DNA from: Aeromonas dhakensis
GTDB lineage: Bacteria > Pseudomonadota > Gammaproteobacteria > Enterobacterales > Aeromonadaceae
Length of the DNA: 64,000 bases
Assembly (NCBI RefSeq): GCF_000820305.1
Contig: NZ_CDBH01000064.1
Coordinates: forward strand, 1-64,000
Direction of reading: 5' to 3'
Below, piece by piece: positions 55,457-64,000 of this stretch. Under the pieces are notes generated by a model that had not been told where the DNA came from, searched no databases, and saw nothing but the letters and a program-made list of their open reading frames with translations. How positions within the stretch are numbered: position 1 is the first letter of the stretch; every line of letters begins with the position of its first letter. The translations under genes were made by a program, and so were the position numbers.

Positions 55457-56968
55457 ATGAACAACCATCAGACCCGGTTCGGTGACGTGCCGCTGCACAT
55501 CGGCGGGGAGGCGTACCCTTCCGTGAGCGAGCAGTGGATCGAGGTGACCGACCCGGCGGATCAGAGCCTGCTGGCGCGAGTGCCAAAGGCCACCTCGGCA
55601 GAAATTGAGTTGGCGGTGCGCACCGCTCACGACGCCTATCTGCTGTGGCGGGAGGTGCCGGCCTCTGAGCGGGCCCGGGTGATGTTCAACTACCAGCATC
55701 TCTTGAAGACGCATCACGACGAGCTGGCGGCCCTGCTGGCCCAGGAGACCGGCAAGAACCTGGCGGATGCCAAGGGGGATGTGTGGCGCGGCATCGAGGT
55801 GGTGGAGCAGGCCTGCGCCATCGCCAGCCAGACCCTGGGGGAGACCATGGGCAACGTGGCCCGCCGGGTCGATGGCCACTCCTGGGTGCAGCCGCTCGGG
55901 GTCTGCCTTGGCATCACCCCCTTCAACTTTCCAGCCATGATCCCGCTCTGGATGTTCCCGTTGGCGGTGGCCTGCGGCAACGGCTTCGTACTCAAGCCCT
56001 CCGAGCAGGATCCGCTCACCCCCATGCGCCTGGCCGAGCTGTTTGCCGAGGCGGGGGCCCCTAGGGGCATTCTGTCGGTGGTGCATGGCGGCGCCGAGCA
56101 GGTGGATGCCCTGCTGGCCCATCCCGACATCAAGGCTGTCAGCTTCGTCGGCTCGGCCCGGGTTGGCGGCCACGTCTATCGCAGCGCCACTTCCCAGCTC
56201 AAGCGGGCCCAGTGCTTTGTCGGTGCCAAGAACCACATGGTGATCATGCCGGATGCCAACAAGGCGCAGGTGCTGAGCAACCTGGTGGGGGCCGGGGTTG
56301 GCGCCGCCGGTCAGCGCTGCATGGCCATCAGCGTGGCGGTGTTCGTGGGGAGCGCCCGGGAGTGGATCCCCGAGCTCGCCGCCGAGTTCGCCAAGGTAAA
56401 ACCCGGTGTCTGGCACGATCCCGAAGCCGCCTACGGCCCCCTCATCAGCCCGGAGGCCAAAGTCAGGGTGGAGGGGCTTATCGAGGCGGGGATCGCCGAG
56501 GGGGCCGAGTGCCTGCTGGACGGCCGCTTCTGCGACGTGCCCGGCTACCCGGTGGGCAACTGGGTGGGGCCGACCCTGTTTCGCGGCGTGACTCCCGAGA
56601 TGCGTATCTACAAGGAGGAGATCTTCGGGCCCGTGCTGGCCTGCCTCGAGGTAGAGAGTCTCGATGAGGCGCTCGCCCTCATCAACGACAACCCCTATGG
56701 CAACGGCACCTCCATCTTCACCGGCTGCGGCGCCGCCGCCCGCAAATTCCGCCATGAGGTGGCGGTGGGCCAGGTGGGGATCAACGTCCCCATCCCGGTG
56801 CCGCTGCCGTTCTTCTCCTTCACCGGCTGGCGCGGCTCCTTCTACGGGGATCTGCACGCCTACGGCAAGCAGGCGGTGCGTTTTTACACCGAGACCAAGA
56901 CGGTCACCGAACGCTGGTTCGACGAAGACATCCCGACCGGCCCCAACATGACCATCCAGCTGCGCTGA
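55457..56968 (+). CDS. mmsA: CoA-acylating methylmalonate-semialdehyde dehydrogenase
   Basis: A 503-residue aldehyde dehydrogenase that converts methylmalonate semialdehyde to propionyl-CoA at the end of valine degradation. The catalytic Cys is in [10 protein letters not shown], and the NAD-binding region includes [27 protein letters not shown] and EIFGPVL are family features. AAGGAGAG precedes the ATG. It heads the plus-strand operon and is divergent from liuA. Confidence 0.93.
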   Translation: MNNHQTRFGDVPLHIGGEAYPSVSEQWIEVTDPADQSLLARVPKATSAEIELAVRTAHDAYLLWREVPASERARVMFNYQHLLKTHHDELAALLAQETGKNLADAKGDVWRGIEVVEQACAIASQTLGETMGNVARRVDGHSWVQPLGVCLGITPFNFPAMIPLWMFPLAVACGNGFVLKPSEQDPLTPMRLAELFAEAGAPRGILSVVHGGAEQVDALLAHPDIKAVSFVGSARVGGHVYRSATSQLKRAQCFVGAKNHMVIMPDANKAQVLSNLVGAGVGAAGQRCMAISVAVFVGSAREWIPELAAEFAKVKPGVWHDPEAAYGPLISPEAKVRVEGLIEAGIAEGAECLLDGRFCDVPGYPVGNWVGPTLFRGVTPEMRIYKEEIFGPVLACLEVESLDEALALINDNPYGNGTSIFTGCGAAARKFRHEVAVGQVGINVPIPVPLPFFSFTGWRGSFYGDLHAYGKQAVRFYTETKTVTERWFDEDIPTGPNMTIQLR

Positions 56969-57048
56969 TGGCGGATGCAGCCTGGGTTGTCCGGGCGCAC
57001 TCATTGACAGCAACGGAACGACCGAACAAGTACAAGGAAGCAAACAAG

Positions 57049-58206
57049 ATGGATTTTAACCTGACCCCGGATCAGCAGGCCTATGTGGAGGCTGCCAGTG
57101 CCTTTGCCGAGGAGGCGCTCAAGCCCCACGCCGCGCGCTGGGACAAGGAGCACGAGTTTCCCGTCCCGACCATCAAGCAGGCGGCGGCGCTCGGCTTCTG
57201 TGGCCTCTACACCCCGGAGCAGTATGGCGGGCTCGGCCTGCCGAGACTCGATGCCAGCCTTATCTTCGAGCGCCTCGCCATGGGCTGCACCTCCACCACC
57301 GCCTATCTGACCATCCACAACATGGTGAGCTGGATGCTGGGCAGCTGGTTGCCTGCCGAGGTGGCCGAGGAGTGGGTACCCAGGCTGGCCAGCGGTGAGC
57401 TGCTGGGCTCTTATTGCCTCACCGAGCCGGGGGCCGGCTCCGACGCGGCGGCCCTCAAGACCCGCGCCGTGCGCGATGGCGAGGATTACGTCATCGACGG
57501 CAGCAAGGTGTTCATCTCGGGCGCCGGCAGCACCGACGTGCTGGTGGTGATGGCGCGCAGCGGCGGCGAGGGGGCGAAGGGGATCTCCGCCTTTATGGTG
57601 CCGGCCCAGACCCCCGGCGTGAGTTACGGCAAGGCGGAGGAGAAAATGGGCTGGAACAGCCAGCCGACCCGGGAGGTGAACTTCAGCGCCGTGCGCATTC
57701 CCGCCCGTTACCGGCTGGGGCAGGAGGGCGAGGGGTTCAAGTTCGCCATGCAGGCGCTCGATGGCGGGCGCATCAACATCGCCACCTGTTCGGTCGGTAC
57801 CGCCCAGCAGGCCCTCGACGATGCCCTGGCCCATGTGCAGCAGCGCCAGCAATTTGGCCACCCGATCAGCGAATTCCAGAGCGTGCAGTTTCGCCTGGCC
57901 GACATGGCCACCGAACTGGCGGCCGCCCGGCTGCTGGTGCGTCAGGCGGCCGCGAGACTCGATGCCGGGGCGCCGGACAAGAGCGCCTGGTGCGCCATGG
58001 CCAAGCGCTTTGCCACCGATGTGGGCCACCGCATCTGCGACGACGCCCTGCAACTCTTTGGCGGCTATGGTTATATCCGCGAGTACCCGCTCGAGCGCTA
58101 CCTGCGCGATACCCGGGTCCACCGCATTCTGGAAGGGACGAATGAAGTGATGCGGCTCATCATCGCCCGCCGTCTGCTGGCCGAGCCCGGTCTGGTGCTG
58201 GAGTAG
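57049..58206 (+). CDS. Acyl-CoA dehydrogenase, probably isobutyryl-CoA dehydrogenase
   Basis: A 385-residue FAD enzyme. LTEPGAGSDAA is the flavin-contact motif and ILEGTNEVMR holds the C-terminal catalytic Glu typical of short-chain and isobutyryl-type dehydrogenases, unlike the neighbouring LiuA. Place in the valine operon suggests it oxidises isobutyryl-CoA to methacrylyl-CoA; 2-methylbutyryl-CoA is an alternative. The frame is open from 56968, but ATG 57049 (MDFNLTPDQQ) with AAGGAAG upstream fits the family start. Confidence 0.87.
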   Translation: MDFNLTPDQQAYVEAASAFAEEALKPHAARWDKEHEFPVPTIKQAAALGFCGLYTPEQYGGLGLPRLDASLIFERLAMGCTSTTAYLTIHNMVSWMLGSWLPAEVAEEWVPRLASGELLGSYCLTEPGAGSDAAALKTRAVRDGEDYVIDGSKVFISGAGSTDVLVVMARSGGEGAKGISAFMVPAQTPGVSYGKAEEKMGWNSQPTREVNFSAVRIPARYRLGQEGEGFKFAMQALDGGRINIATCSVGTAQQALDDALAHVQQRQQFGHPISEFQSVQFRLADMATELAAARLLVRQAAARLDAGAPDKSAWCAMAKRFATDVGHRICDDALQLFGGYGYIREYPLERYLRDTRVHRILEGTNEVMRLIIARRLLAEPGLVLE

Positions 58207-58236
58207 CGAGGTGGGGCCGTCGTGCTCGGAGCCCGC

Positions 58237-58270
58237 CCTGACGACGCGGTTGGCGTGACTCGTCGTCAGG
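58237..58270 (+). other. Perfect 10-bp inverted repeat inside the valine operon
   Basis: CCTGACGACG (58237-58246) and CGTCGTCAGG (58261-58270) with a 14-nt loop lie in the 139-bp gap between the dehydrogenase and hydratase genes. Only a short CTTTG follows, so it may be an attenuating or processing hairpin and not a full terminator. Confidence 0.45.
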
Positions 58271-58345
58271 CTTTGTGAGCCAGCCGCAGGTCGGCTCCAT
58301 TCAACCCTGTCATCATGAGGCAGGTTTTTTGACAAGGACAACGCA

Positions 58346-59143
58346 ATGACAAGGATCAGGCTCGAATATCACGGTCACGTGGCTTATATCACCCTCGACC
58401 ATCCTCCCGCCAACACCTGGACGCTCGCCAGCCTGCAGGCCTTCTTGCAGATGATGGTGGAGCTCGACGGCCGCCCCGACGTGGTGGCGCTGGTGATCCG
58501 CGGGGCCGGGGACAAGTTCTTCTGTGCCGGCGCCGATCTCAACATGTTTGCCGACGGCAACCTGGAACACGCCCGCGAAGTGGCCGAGGCCTTTGGCCGC
58601 GCCTTCGAGGCGCTGGCGCGCTTTCACGGGGTCAGCATCGCCGCCATCAACGGCTACGCCATGGGGGGGGGCCTCGAGGTAGCGCTGGCCTGCGACATCC
58701 GCATCGCCGAGCAGCAGGCCAAGCTGGGCCTGCCGGAGGCCTCGGTGGGCTTGCTGCCCTGCGCCGGCGGCACCCAGCGCCTCACCGAACTGGTGGGGCC
58801 GGGCTGGGCCAAGCGGATGATCCTCTGCGGCGAGAAGGTGAGCGCCACCCTGGCCTACGAGATGGGGCTGGTGGAGGAGGTGGTGAAGGAGGGCCACGCC
58901 TGGGAGGCGGCGCATCAGATGGCCCAGCTGGTGGAGCGCCAGAGCCCGAGCGCCCTGCGCGCCTGCAAGACCCTCATCAATCAGGGGCGCAGCGGCCATC
59001 GGGACGCGGCGCTGCCGCTCGAGCGCAGCCTGTTTCTCACCCTGTTCGACGATGCCAACCAGCGCGAAGGGGTGGCCGCCTTCCTCGAGAAGCGGGCCCC
59101 GAGCTGGCACTATGACCAATCCACGCCGTTGAAAAGGGAGTGA
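58346..59143 (+). CDS. Enoyl-CoA hydratase (valine pathway)
   Basis: A 265-residue crotonase. Oxyanion-hole segments FFCAGADLNMF and GYAMGGGLEVALACDIRIA, and the two catalytic Glu residues around LGLPEASVGLLPCAGGTQRL, make it a true hydratase. In context it hydrates methacrylyl-CoA to 3-hydroxyisobutyryl-CoA. Its product feeds the hydrolase encoded 70 bp downstream. A weak ribosome-binding site (AGGACAACGC) precedes the ATG. Confidence 0.88.
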   Translation: MTRIRLEYHGHVAYITLDHPPANTWTLASLQAFLQMMVELDGRPDVVALVIRGAGDKFFCAGADLNMFADGNLEHAREVAEAFGRAFEALARFHGVSIAAINGYAMGGGLEVALACDIRIAEQQAKLGLPEASVGLLPCAGGTQRLTELVGPGWAKRMILCGEKVSATLAYEMGLVEEVVKEGHAWEAAHQMAQLVERQSPSALRACKTLINQGRSGHRDAALPLERSLFLTLFDDANQREGVAAFLEKRAPSWHYDQSTPLKRE

Positions 59144-59213
59144 AGGATGAACGAGGTAATGATGGCGGTCCGCCGTGTCGCGGGGGCTGATACCCGGTTT
59201 GCGGAGGCCAGCC

Positions 59214-60317
59214 ATGAGTGAGCCTGTGCGCATCGAGACCCACCCCACCGCGGATGGTCGCCACATCGGCGTGCTGACCCTGGACAGCCCCGCCTCCCTC
59301 AATGCCCTGAGCCTTGAGATGATCCGGTTGTTGCAGGGGGCGCTGACCCGCTGGGAGCAGGATCCGGCCATCGTCTGCGTGCTGCTGCAGGGGGCCGGTG
59401 AGAAGGCGTTTTGCGCCGGCGGCGACATCCGCTCTTTTTATTACCGCAAGCAGGAGGCGAGCGAGTCGGCACTGTTTGGCTATGCTCGCGACTTCTTTGA
59501 GCAGGAGTACCGGCTCGATCACCACATCCACTGCTACAGCAAGCCTCTCATCTGCGTGGCGGACGGCATCTGCATGGGGGGCGGCATCGGCCTCTTTGCC
59601 GGGGCCGGTTTTCGGGTGGTGACCGAGAAGAGCCTGTTTGCCATGCCGGAGGTGACCATAGGCCTCTATCCGGATGTGGGGGCCAGCTGGTTTTTGAGCC
59701 GCATGCCGGGCCGGCTCGGGCTCTGGCTCGGTCTCACCGGGGCCCGCTTCAACGGGGCGGATGCCATTGGCCTGGGTCTGGCGGATCACGCCATGGCGAG
59801 CCACGAGCGGATGGAGCTGCCGGCGCGCCTCGCGGCCCTCGACTGGTCTGACTCTGCCGATACTGGCGAGCAGATCGAGGGGGTGCTGGCCGGTTTGCAG
59901 CAATCTCTTGGCCAGACGCTGCCGGCCCCCGTGCTCTTGCCCCACCAGGCTCGCATCGATGCGCTGCTGGCCGGCCGCTCCCTGCAAGGGGTGTTGGCAC
60001 GCCTCGAGGGGGCCGAGCTGGACGAATCGGCGCTGGCCCAGGCGCGGGCGACCTGCCAGAGCGGCAGCCCCATCAGCCGCGCTATTCTCTGGCGCCAGTT
60101 CTGGCAGGCACGGCGCCAGTCGCTGGCCGAGGTGTTTGCCGACGAGCTGACCCTCTCGGTCAACTGCGTGCTCAGAGGGGACTTCGTGGAAGGGGTGCGG
60201 GCCCTGCTCATCGACAAGGACAAATCCCCCCGCTGGCAGGCCCCGCAGACGGGCGAGGCCTGGCTGGATGCCTTCTATCGCTGGCCCGAGGGGGACAACC
60301 CCTTGCGCCCCCGCTGA
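59214..60317 (+). CDS. 3-hydroxyisobutyryl-CoA hydrolase (HIBCH-like)
   Basis: A 367-residue crotonase-fold thioesterase, longer than hydratases because of a C-terminal HIBCH extension. AFCAGGDIRSFYY, CMGGGIGLFAGAGFRVVTE and FAMPEVTIGLYPDVGASWFLSRMPG are signature segments of 3-hydroxyisobutyryl-CoA hydrolases. It frees 3-hydroxyisobutyrate for MmsB. The frame begins at 59175, but the ATG at 59214 has GGAGG 8 nt upstream and fits the family N terminus. Confidence 0.9.
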   Translation: MSEPVRIETHPTADGRHIGVLTLDSPASLNALSLEMIRLLQGALTRWEQDPAIVCVLLQGAGEKAFCAGGDIRSFYYRKQEASESALFGYARDFFEQEYRLDHHIHCYSKPLICVADGICMGGGIGLFAGAGFRVVTEKSLFAMPEVTIGLYPDVGASWFLSRMPGRLGLWLGLTGARFNGADAIGLGLADHAMASHERMELPARLAALDWSDSADTGEQIEGVLAGLQQSLGQTLPAPVLLPHQARIDALLAGRSLQGVLARLEGAELDESALAQARATCQSGSPISRAILWRQFWQARRQSLAEVFADELTLSVNCVLRGDFVEGVRALLIDKDKSPRWQAPQTGEAWLDAFYRWPEGDNPLRPR

Positions 60318-60344
60318 CGCGGGATCACACACAAGGAACAGACC

Positions 60345-61265
60345 ATGACAAGGATTGGATTTATCGGGCTTGGCAACATGGGGGGCCCCATGGCCGCCAA
60401 CCTGGCCAGGGCGGGGCACACAGTGCAGGTGTTTGATCTGGTGGCCGAGAGTCTGACCCGCGCCATCGAGGCTGGCTGCATCGCCGCCGGCGATGCCCGC
60501 GAGGCGGTGAGCGGCTGCGAGCTGGTGATCAGCATGCTGCCGGCGGGGGAGCATGTGCGCAGCCTCTGGCTTGGCGAGAGCGCCGGTGAGCGGGGCGGGC
60601 AGGATCTGCTGGCGGCCCTGCCGCACGGCGCCCTGGTCATCGACTGCTCCACCATAGACGTGGCCTCGGCCCGCCAGGTGGGGGCGGCGGCGCAGGCGCG
60701 CGGCATCCGTTTTCTCGATGCTCCGGTGTCGGGAGGGGTGGCCGGTGCGGCGGCGGGGACGCTGACCTTCATCGTCGGCGGCGAACAGGCGGATTTTGAG
60801 GCGGCCAAACCCGTGCTCGCCTGCATGGGGCAGAACCTGTTTCACGCCGGGGCGCTCGGCGCCGGCCAGATCGCCAAGATGTGCAACAACATGCTGCTTG
60901 CCATCCACATGGCGGGCACCGCCGAGGCGCTGGCGCTCGGGGTCAAGGAGGGGCTGGATCCGGGCGTGCTCTCCACCATCATGGGCAAGAGCTCGGGCAA
61001 CAACTGGAGCCTGGAGCGCTACAACCCCTGGCCCGGGGTGATGGAGAACGTGCCGGCGTCGCGCAACTATCAGGGGGGCTTCATGACCCGGCTGATGGTC
61101 AAAGACCTGGGGCTCGCCATGGCCCTGGCCGAGCATGCCCACAGCGCCGTGCCCATGGGGGCGCTGGCGCGCAACCTGTTCAACCTGCACGCCACCAAGG
61201 GACAGGGGGCCCGGGATTTTTCCAGCATCGTCGAACTCTATCTGGACAAGACAGAGCCGGGTTAA
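60345..61265 (+). CDS. mmsB: 3-hydroxyisobutyrate dehydrogenase
   Basis: A 306-residue beta-hydroxyacid dehydrogenase that oxidises 3-hydroxyisobutyrate to methylmalonate semialdehyde, the MmsA substrate. The Rossmann loop GLGNMGGPMAANLARAG is at the N terminus, FLDAPVSGGVAGA is the substrate-binding segment, and the catalytic Lys is in GAGQIAKMCNNMLL. AAGGAAC precedes the ATG. Confidence 0.93.
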   Translation: MTRIGFIGLGNMGGPMAANLARAGHTVQVFDLVAESLTRAIEAGCIAAGDAREAVSGCELVISMLPAGEHVRSLWLGESAGERGGQDLLAALPHGALVIDCSTIDVASARQVGAAAQARGIRFLDAPVSGGVAGAAAGTLTFIVGGEQADFEAAKPVLACMGQNLFHAGALGAGQIAKMCNNMLLAIHMAGTAEALALGVKEGLDPGVLSTIMGKSSGNNWSLERYNPWPGVMENVPASRNYQGGFMTRLMVKDLGLAMALAEHAHSAVPMGALARNLFNLHATKGQGARDFSSIVELYLDKTEPG

Positions 61266-61336
61266 GGGCCGCTATCTACCTTTTTACCCGATAGTCTTTG
61301 ACTCGATAGTCACCGGCCATCTCACCAGGAGCATTT

Positions 61337-62098
61337 ATGGATATCAAACAAAAAGTCATCGCCATCACGGGGGCGGGCAGGGGACTGGGCCGCGCCATCG
61401 CCCTGAGTCTGGCGGAGCAGGGCGCGCAGCTTGCGCTCATCGACGTCAACCGCACCGATCTGGAGGTGACCGAGGCGGAGGTGCGCAGCCGTGACGGCCG
61501 CTGCGCCCTGTTCGTCTGCAACGTGGCGAGCGAGCCGGAGGTCGAGGCGACCTTCGCCGCCATCAAGGAGCAGTTCGGTGTCCTGCACGGCCTCGTCAAC
61601 TGCGCCGGCATTCTGCGCGACGGCATGCTGATCAAGGTGAAGGAGGGGTTGCTTGCGGAGAAGATGAGCCTGGCCCAGTGGCAGAGCGTCATCGACGTCA
61701 ACCTCACCGGCACCTTCCTGTGCGGGCGTGAGGGGGCGGCGCTGATGGCCACCGGCGGGGAGGGGGGCGTCATCATCAACATCTCCTCCATCGCCCGTGC
61801 CGGCAACATGGGTCAGAGCAACTATGCCGCCAGCAAGGCGGGGGTGGCCTCGCTGGTGGTCACCTGGGGGAAGGAGCTGGCCCGCCACGGCATCCGGGTG
61901 ATGGGCATCGCCCCCGGGGTGTTTGCCACCGACATGACGGCGGCGATGAAGCCCGAAGCCATGGCCCGCATGCAGCAGGCCATCCCGGTGGGTACCCTCG
62001 GGCAGGCGGCGCAGCTGGCTCAGACGGTGCATTTTATTCTCGCCAATGACTATCTGTCGGGGCGGATGATCGAGCTCGACGGCGGCTTGCGCCTCTAA
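61337..62098 (+). CDS. SDR family oxidoreductase (FabG-like) at the end of the valine operon
   Basis: A 253-residue short-chain dehydrogenase. ITGAGRGLGRAIAL binds NAD(P), NCAG is present, and the catalytic residues are Ser in NISSIARAG and Tyr/Lys in SNYAASKAG. Acyl substrate cannot be told from sequence. The location suggests a branched-chain hydroxyacyl-CoA or related reduction or oxidation. A strong terminator at 62119 closes the operon. Confidence 0.85.
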   Translation: MDIKQKVIAITGAGRGLGRAIALSLAEQGAQLALIDVNRTDLEVTEAEVRSRDGRCALFVCNVASEPEVEATFAAIKEQFGVLHGLVNCAGILRDGMLIKVKEGLLAEKMSLAQWQSVIDVNLTGTFLCGREGAALMATGGEGGVIINISSIARAGNMGQSNYAASKAGVASLVVTWGKELARHGIRVMGIAPGVFATDMTAAMKPEAMARMQQAIPVGTLGQAAQLAQTVHFILANDYLSGRMIELDGGLRL

Positions 62099-62118
62099 AT
62101 TCCAGCTCTCTTTTGCAG

Positions 62119-62148
62119 ATGCCCCTGGCCCTCGGCGCAGGGGCATTT
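62119..62148 (+). terminator. Terminator of the valine operon
   Basis: ATGCCCCTG / CAGGGGCAT stem followed by TTTTATT. Confidence 0.8.
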
Positions 62149-62330
62149 TTATTGAAACGTTTGTCAGCAGTCAGGTTTGCCGAGCTCGGCTGCAAGCTGC
62201 ATTCTCATGCAGGTCTTATCCGCAAAAAGGGGGCTCAGGTCATGGAAAAATGTGAAATATCAACGTGTCTTTCTTAATTTGAACCAGCTCACAGGCCCCC
62301 GGGGTCAGTGCTGTAAAATTGCGCGCGGTC

Positions 62331-62402
62331 AAGGCGGTGCATGATTGACGGTACGAGGGATTGCGGTCGGAATAGTCATGCAATATAGTTGCCGCCTTTT
62401 TC
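62331..62402 (+). other. Large structured leader hairpin ending in a T run, upstream of the arcD-like gene
   Basis: AAGGCGG-T-GCATGA (62331-62344) pairs with TCATGC (62376-62381) and GCCGCCTTTTTC (62391-62402). An inner ATTGAC/GTC..AAT pairing extends the stem. The T run makes it terminator-like, yet it lies in mid-leader, 86 bp before the start codon. A direct repeat ATTGCGCGC occurs at 62319 and 62432. The rest of the 62149-62487 region has a TGAAACGTTT Cra-like core at 62153 and no gene. Confidence 0.45.
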
Positions 62403-62487
62403 ACGGGGTACGGATTTCTAGCCCCTCCCATATTGCGCGCAGTATGAATACGGACGCTCTGCCGCCGCCTAATTAAACAGGATTGAG

Positions 62488-63924
62488 ATGGACAAGAAAC
62501 TGGGGCTTGGCGCCCTCATCTCGCTGGTGATCGGCTCCATGGTCGGTGCCGGGGTCTTCAGTCTGCCGCAAAACATCGCCGCTCATGCCAGTGCCGGGGC
62601 CGTCGCTTTGGGATGGGCCATCACAGGTATCGGCATGATCTGCCTCGCGCTGGTGTATCAGAATCTCTCCATGCGTCGCCCGGATCTTGATGGCGGCATC
62701 TTCAGCTATGCCAAGGCCGGTTTCGGCGATTTCATCGGCTTCAACGCCGCCTGGGGCTACTGGCTCTGCCAGCTGCTGGCCAACGTCTCCTACGCCATCG
62801 TGGTGTTCAGCGCACTGAGCTACTTCTTCGACACGCCGGACAACGTCATCTTCGGTGACGGCAACACCCCGGTGGCCATCACGCTCGCCTCCATCCTCAT
62901 CTGGTCGGTACACGCTCTGGTGCTGCGCGGCATCCAGGTGGCGGCGCTGGTGAACATAGTCACCACCATCGCCAAGATGGTGCCACTCATCGTCTTCTGC
63001 GTGGCCATCCTGCTCGCTTTCAACATGGATACCTTCACCCTGGACATCTGGGGTCAGGGTACCCCTGAGCTGGGCTCGGTGATGGATCAGGTCAAGTCCA
63101 CCATGAAGGTGACGCTCTGGGTCTTCATCGGCATCGAGGGGGCCGTGGTGGTCTCCGCCCGTGCCCGCCATCGCAAGGACGTAGGCCGTGCCACCGTGCT
63201 GGCACTGCTGGGGGCCCTGACGCTCTACGTCATGGTGACCCTGTTCTCGCTGGGGGTCATGAACCAGCCGCAACTGGCGGCCCTCAAGAACCCCTCCACC
63301 GCCATGATCCTGGAAGCCGTGGTCGGCCCCTGGGGCGCCTGGCTCATCAACATCGGCCTGGTCATCTCTGTGATGGGAGCCCTGCTGAGCTGGACCGTGC
63401 TGGCGGCGGAAGTACCCTACATCGCGGGCAAGACCGGCGTCTTCCCCGGCTGGTTCGCCAAGGAGAACAAGAACGGCTCGCCGCAGGTGTCGCTCTGGTG
63501 CTCCACCTGCCTGGTACAGACCTTCCTCATCATCATCTATTTCCAGAGCAGCACCTATCTGGCGCTGGTCAACATCGCCACCTCGGCAGCGCTGGTACCC
63601 TACGTCTTCTCCGGCGCCTACGGGCTGAAGCTGGCGCTGAAAGGGGAGACCTACGCAGGCCAGCCTCATCAGCGCAAGCGTGACCTCTTCCTGGCGCTGG
63701 TGGCGACCGTCTATGGCTGCTGGCTGGTCTATGCCGCCGGGGTCGAGTACCTGCTGCTGGTGGCGCTGCTCTACAGCCCCGGCATCTTCATCTACTGGAA
63801 GGCGCGCCAGCACCATGGGCTGCGCGGCCTCAACCGGCTGGAGCAGGGGATGACGGCGGCCCTGCTCGGTTGCGCCGTGCTGGCCTTCTACAAGGTGATG
63901 GACGGTACCATTCCCTTGAGTTAA
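62488..63924 (+). CDS. arcD: Arginine/ornithine antiporter-type amino acid permease (APA family)
   Basis: A 478-residue inner-membrane transporter with about 13 helices. The opening LGLGALISLVIGSMVGAGVFSLPQNIAAHA is the APA substrate-binding helix region of basic amino acid antiporters. It resembles ArcD, which swaps arginine for ornithine in the arginine deiminase pathway; lysine or agmatine exchangers are close relatives, so the substrate is probable but not proven. No arcABC genes are visible in the window. GGATTGAG precedes the ATG. Terminator at 63935. Confidence 0.82.
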   Translation: MDKKLGLGALISLVIGSMVGAGVFSLPQNIAAHASAGAVALGWAITGIGMICLALVYQNLSMRRPDLDGGIFSYAKAGFGDFIGFNAAWGYWLCQLLANVSYAIVVFSALSYFFDTPDNVIFGDGNTPVAITLASILIWSVHALVLRGIQVAALVNIVTTIAKMVPLIVFCVAILLAFNMDTFTLDIWGQGTPELGSVMDQVKSTMKVTLWVFIGIEGAVVVSARARHRKDVGRATVLALLGALTLYVMVTLFSLGVMNQPQLAALKNPSTAMILEAVVGPWGAWLINIGLVISVMGALLSWTVLAAEVPYIAGKTGVFPGWFAKENKNGSPQVSLWCSTCLVQTFLIIIYFQSSTYLALVNIATSAALVPYVFSGAYGLKLALKGETYAGQPHQRKRDLFLALVATVYGCWLVYAAGVEYLLLVALLYSPGIFIYWKARQHHGLRGLNRLEQGMTAALLGCAVLAFYKVMDGTIPLS

Positions 63925-63934
63925 CCGGCACAAT

Positions 63935-63967
63935 AAAGAGATGGCCCAAGGGCCATCTCTTTTTTTA
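63935..63967 (+). terminator. Terminator after the arcD-like gene
   Basis: AGAGATGGCCC / GGGCCATCTCT stem with loop AA and a T8 run. Nothing further is recognisable to the end of the window. Confidence 0.85.
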
Positions 63968-64000
63968 TGTGCTGCACACGACTCGGTGCGCGGCAGAGCC

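Noticed and set aside
62220..62487. Lysine or guanidine riboswitch in the arcD-like leader
   Set aside because: The conserved motifs I know for those classes are not present; only generic hairpins are visible.

Overview
The window is chromosomal DNA from a gammaproteobacterium, most likely an Aeromonas. The evidence is the high-GC core with convergent and divergent housekeeping blocks, the order tig-clpP-clpX-lon-hupB-ppiD, the lolCDE operon next to mfd and a PilZ-type protein, a leucine/isovalerate (liu) and valine (mms) catabolic block, and an ArcD-type antiporter. The genus is inferred from gene content and order, not from a database search.

Layout. 1-6.6 kb: the end of a protein-kinase-like gene, thiopurine methyltransferase, a probable FNR-driven small RNA, an M16 protease, sixA, a ytfK-like gene and an EamA transporter. 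6.6-17.1 kb: an oligopeptide-binding protein, fbp, mfd, a degenerate PilZ-type protein, and the lolCDE lipoprotein-export operon. 17.1-29 kb: yfbR, yccF, then the protein quality-control block (tig, clpP, clpX, lon, hupB, ppiD) and the ABC-F ATPase ybiT. 29-34.8 kb: acetate uptake (yjcH-actP) with a DUF294/CBS/cNMP signalling protein and a DEDDh exonuclease, then a crotonase. 34.9-40.0 kb: an accessory island. 40-48.2 kb: a Na+/alanine symporter, an acetyltransferase, mtfA, satP, a large DUF748 protein and a periplasmic binding protein. 48.2-62.1 kb: divergent leucine (liuABCDE plus a MerR regulator, minus strand) and valine/isobutyrate (mmsA, acyl-CoA dehydrogenase, hydratase, hydrolase, mmsB, SDR, plus strand) degradation operons. 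They share a control region holding a palindrome that fits a LiuR-type operator. 62.5-64 kb: an arcD-like antiporter with a long structured leader.

The accessory island is the most unusual part. Its ends are P2-like prophage debris: an ogr/Delta-type activator at 34929-35180, and on the right a truncated, frameshifted gpA-type replication endonuclease at 39021-39997. Between them lies AT-rich DNA with three minus-strand genes. Each gene is followed by a candidate attC site whose outer arms fit the RYYYAAC / GTTRRRY rule. No integron integrase gene is present. I read this as a small cluster of integron cassettes lacking an integrase (CALIN). It carries an HNH nuclease, a protein with about 12 Lys-Thr-Thr repeats interrupted by an early amber codon, and a frameshifted cold-shock/zinc-ribbon/CFI-box protein. 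Two of the three cassette genes are therefore broken.

A second notable element is a 160-nt transcription unit at about 1512-1672. It has a near-perfect FNR box centred 41.5 bp upstream of the expected start, no reading frame, and a strong terminator, so it is a probable FnrS-type anaerobic small RNA.
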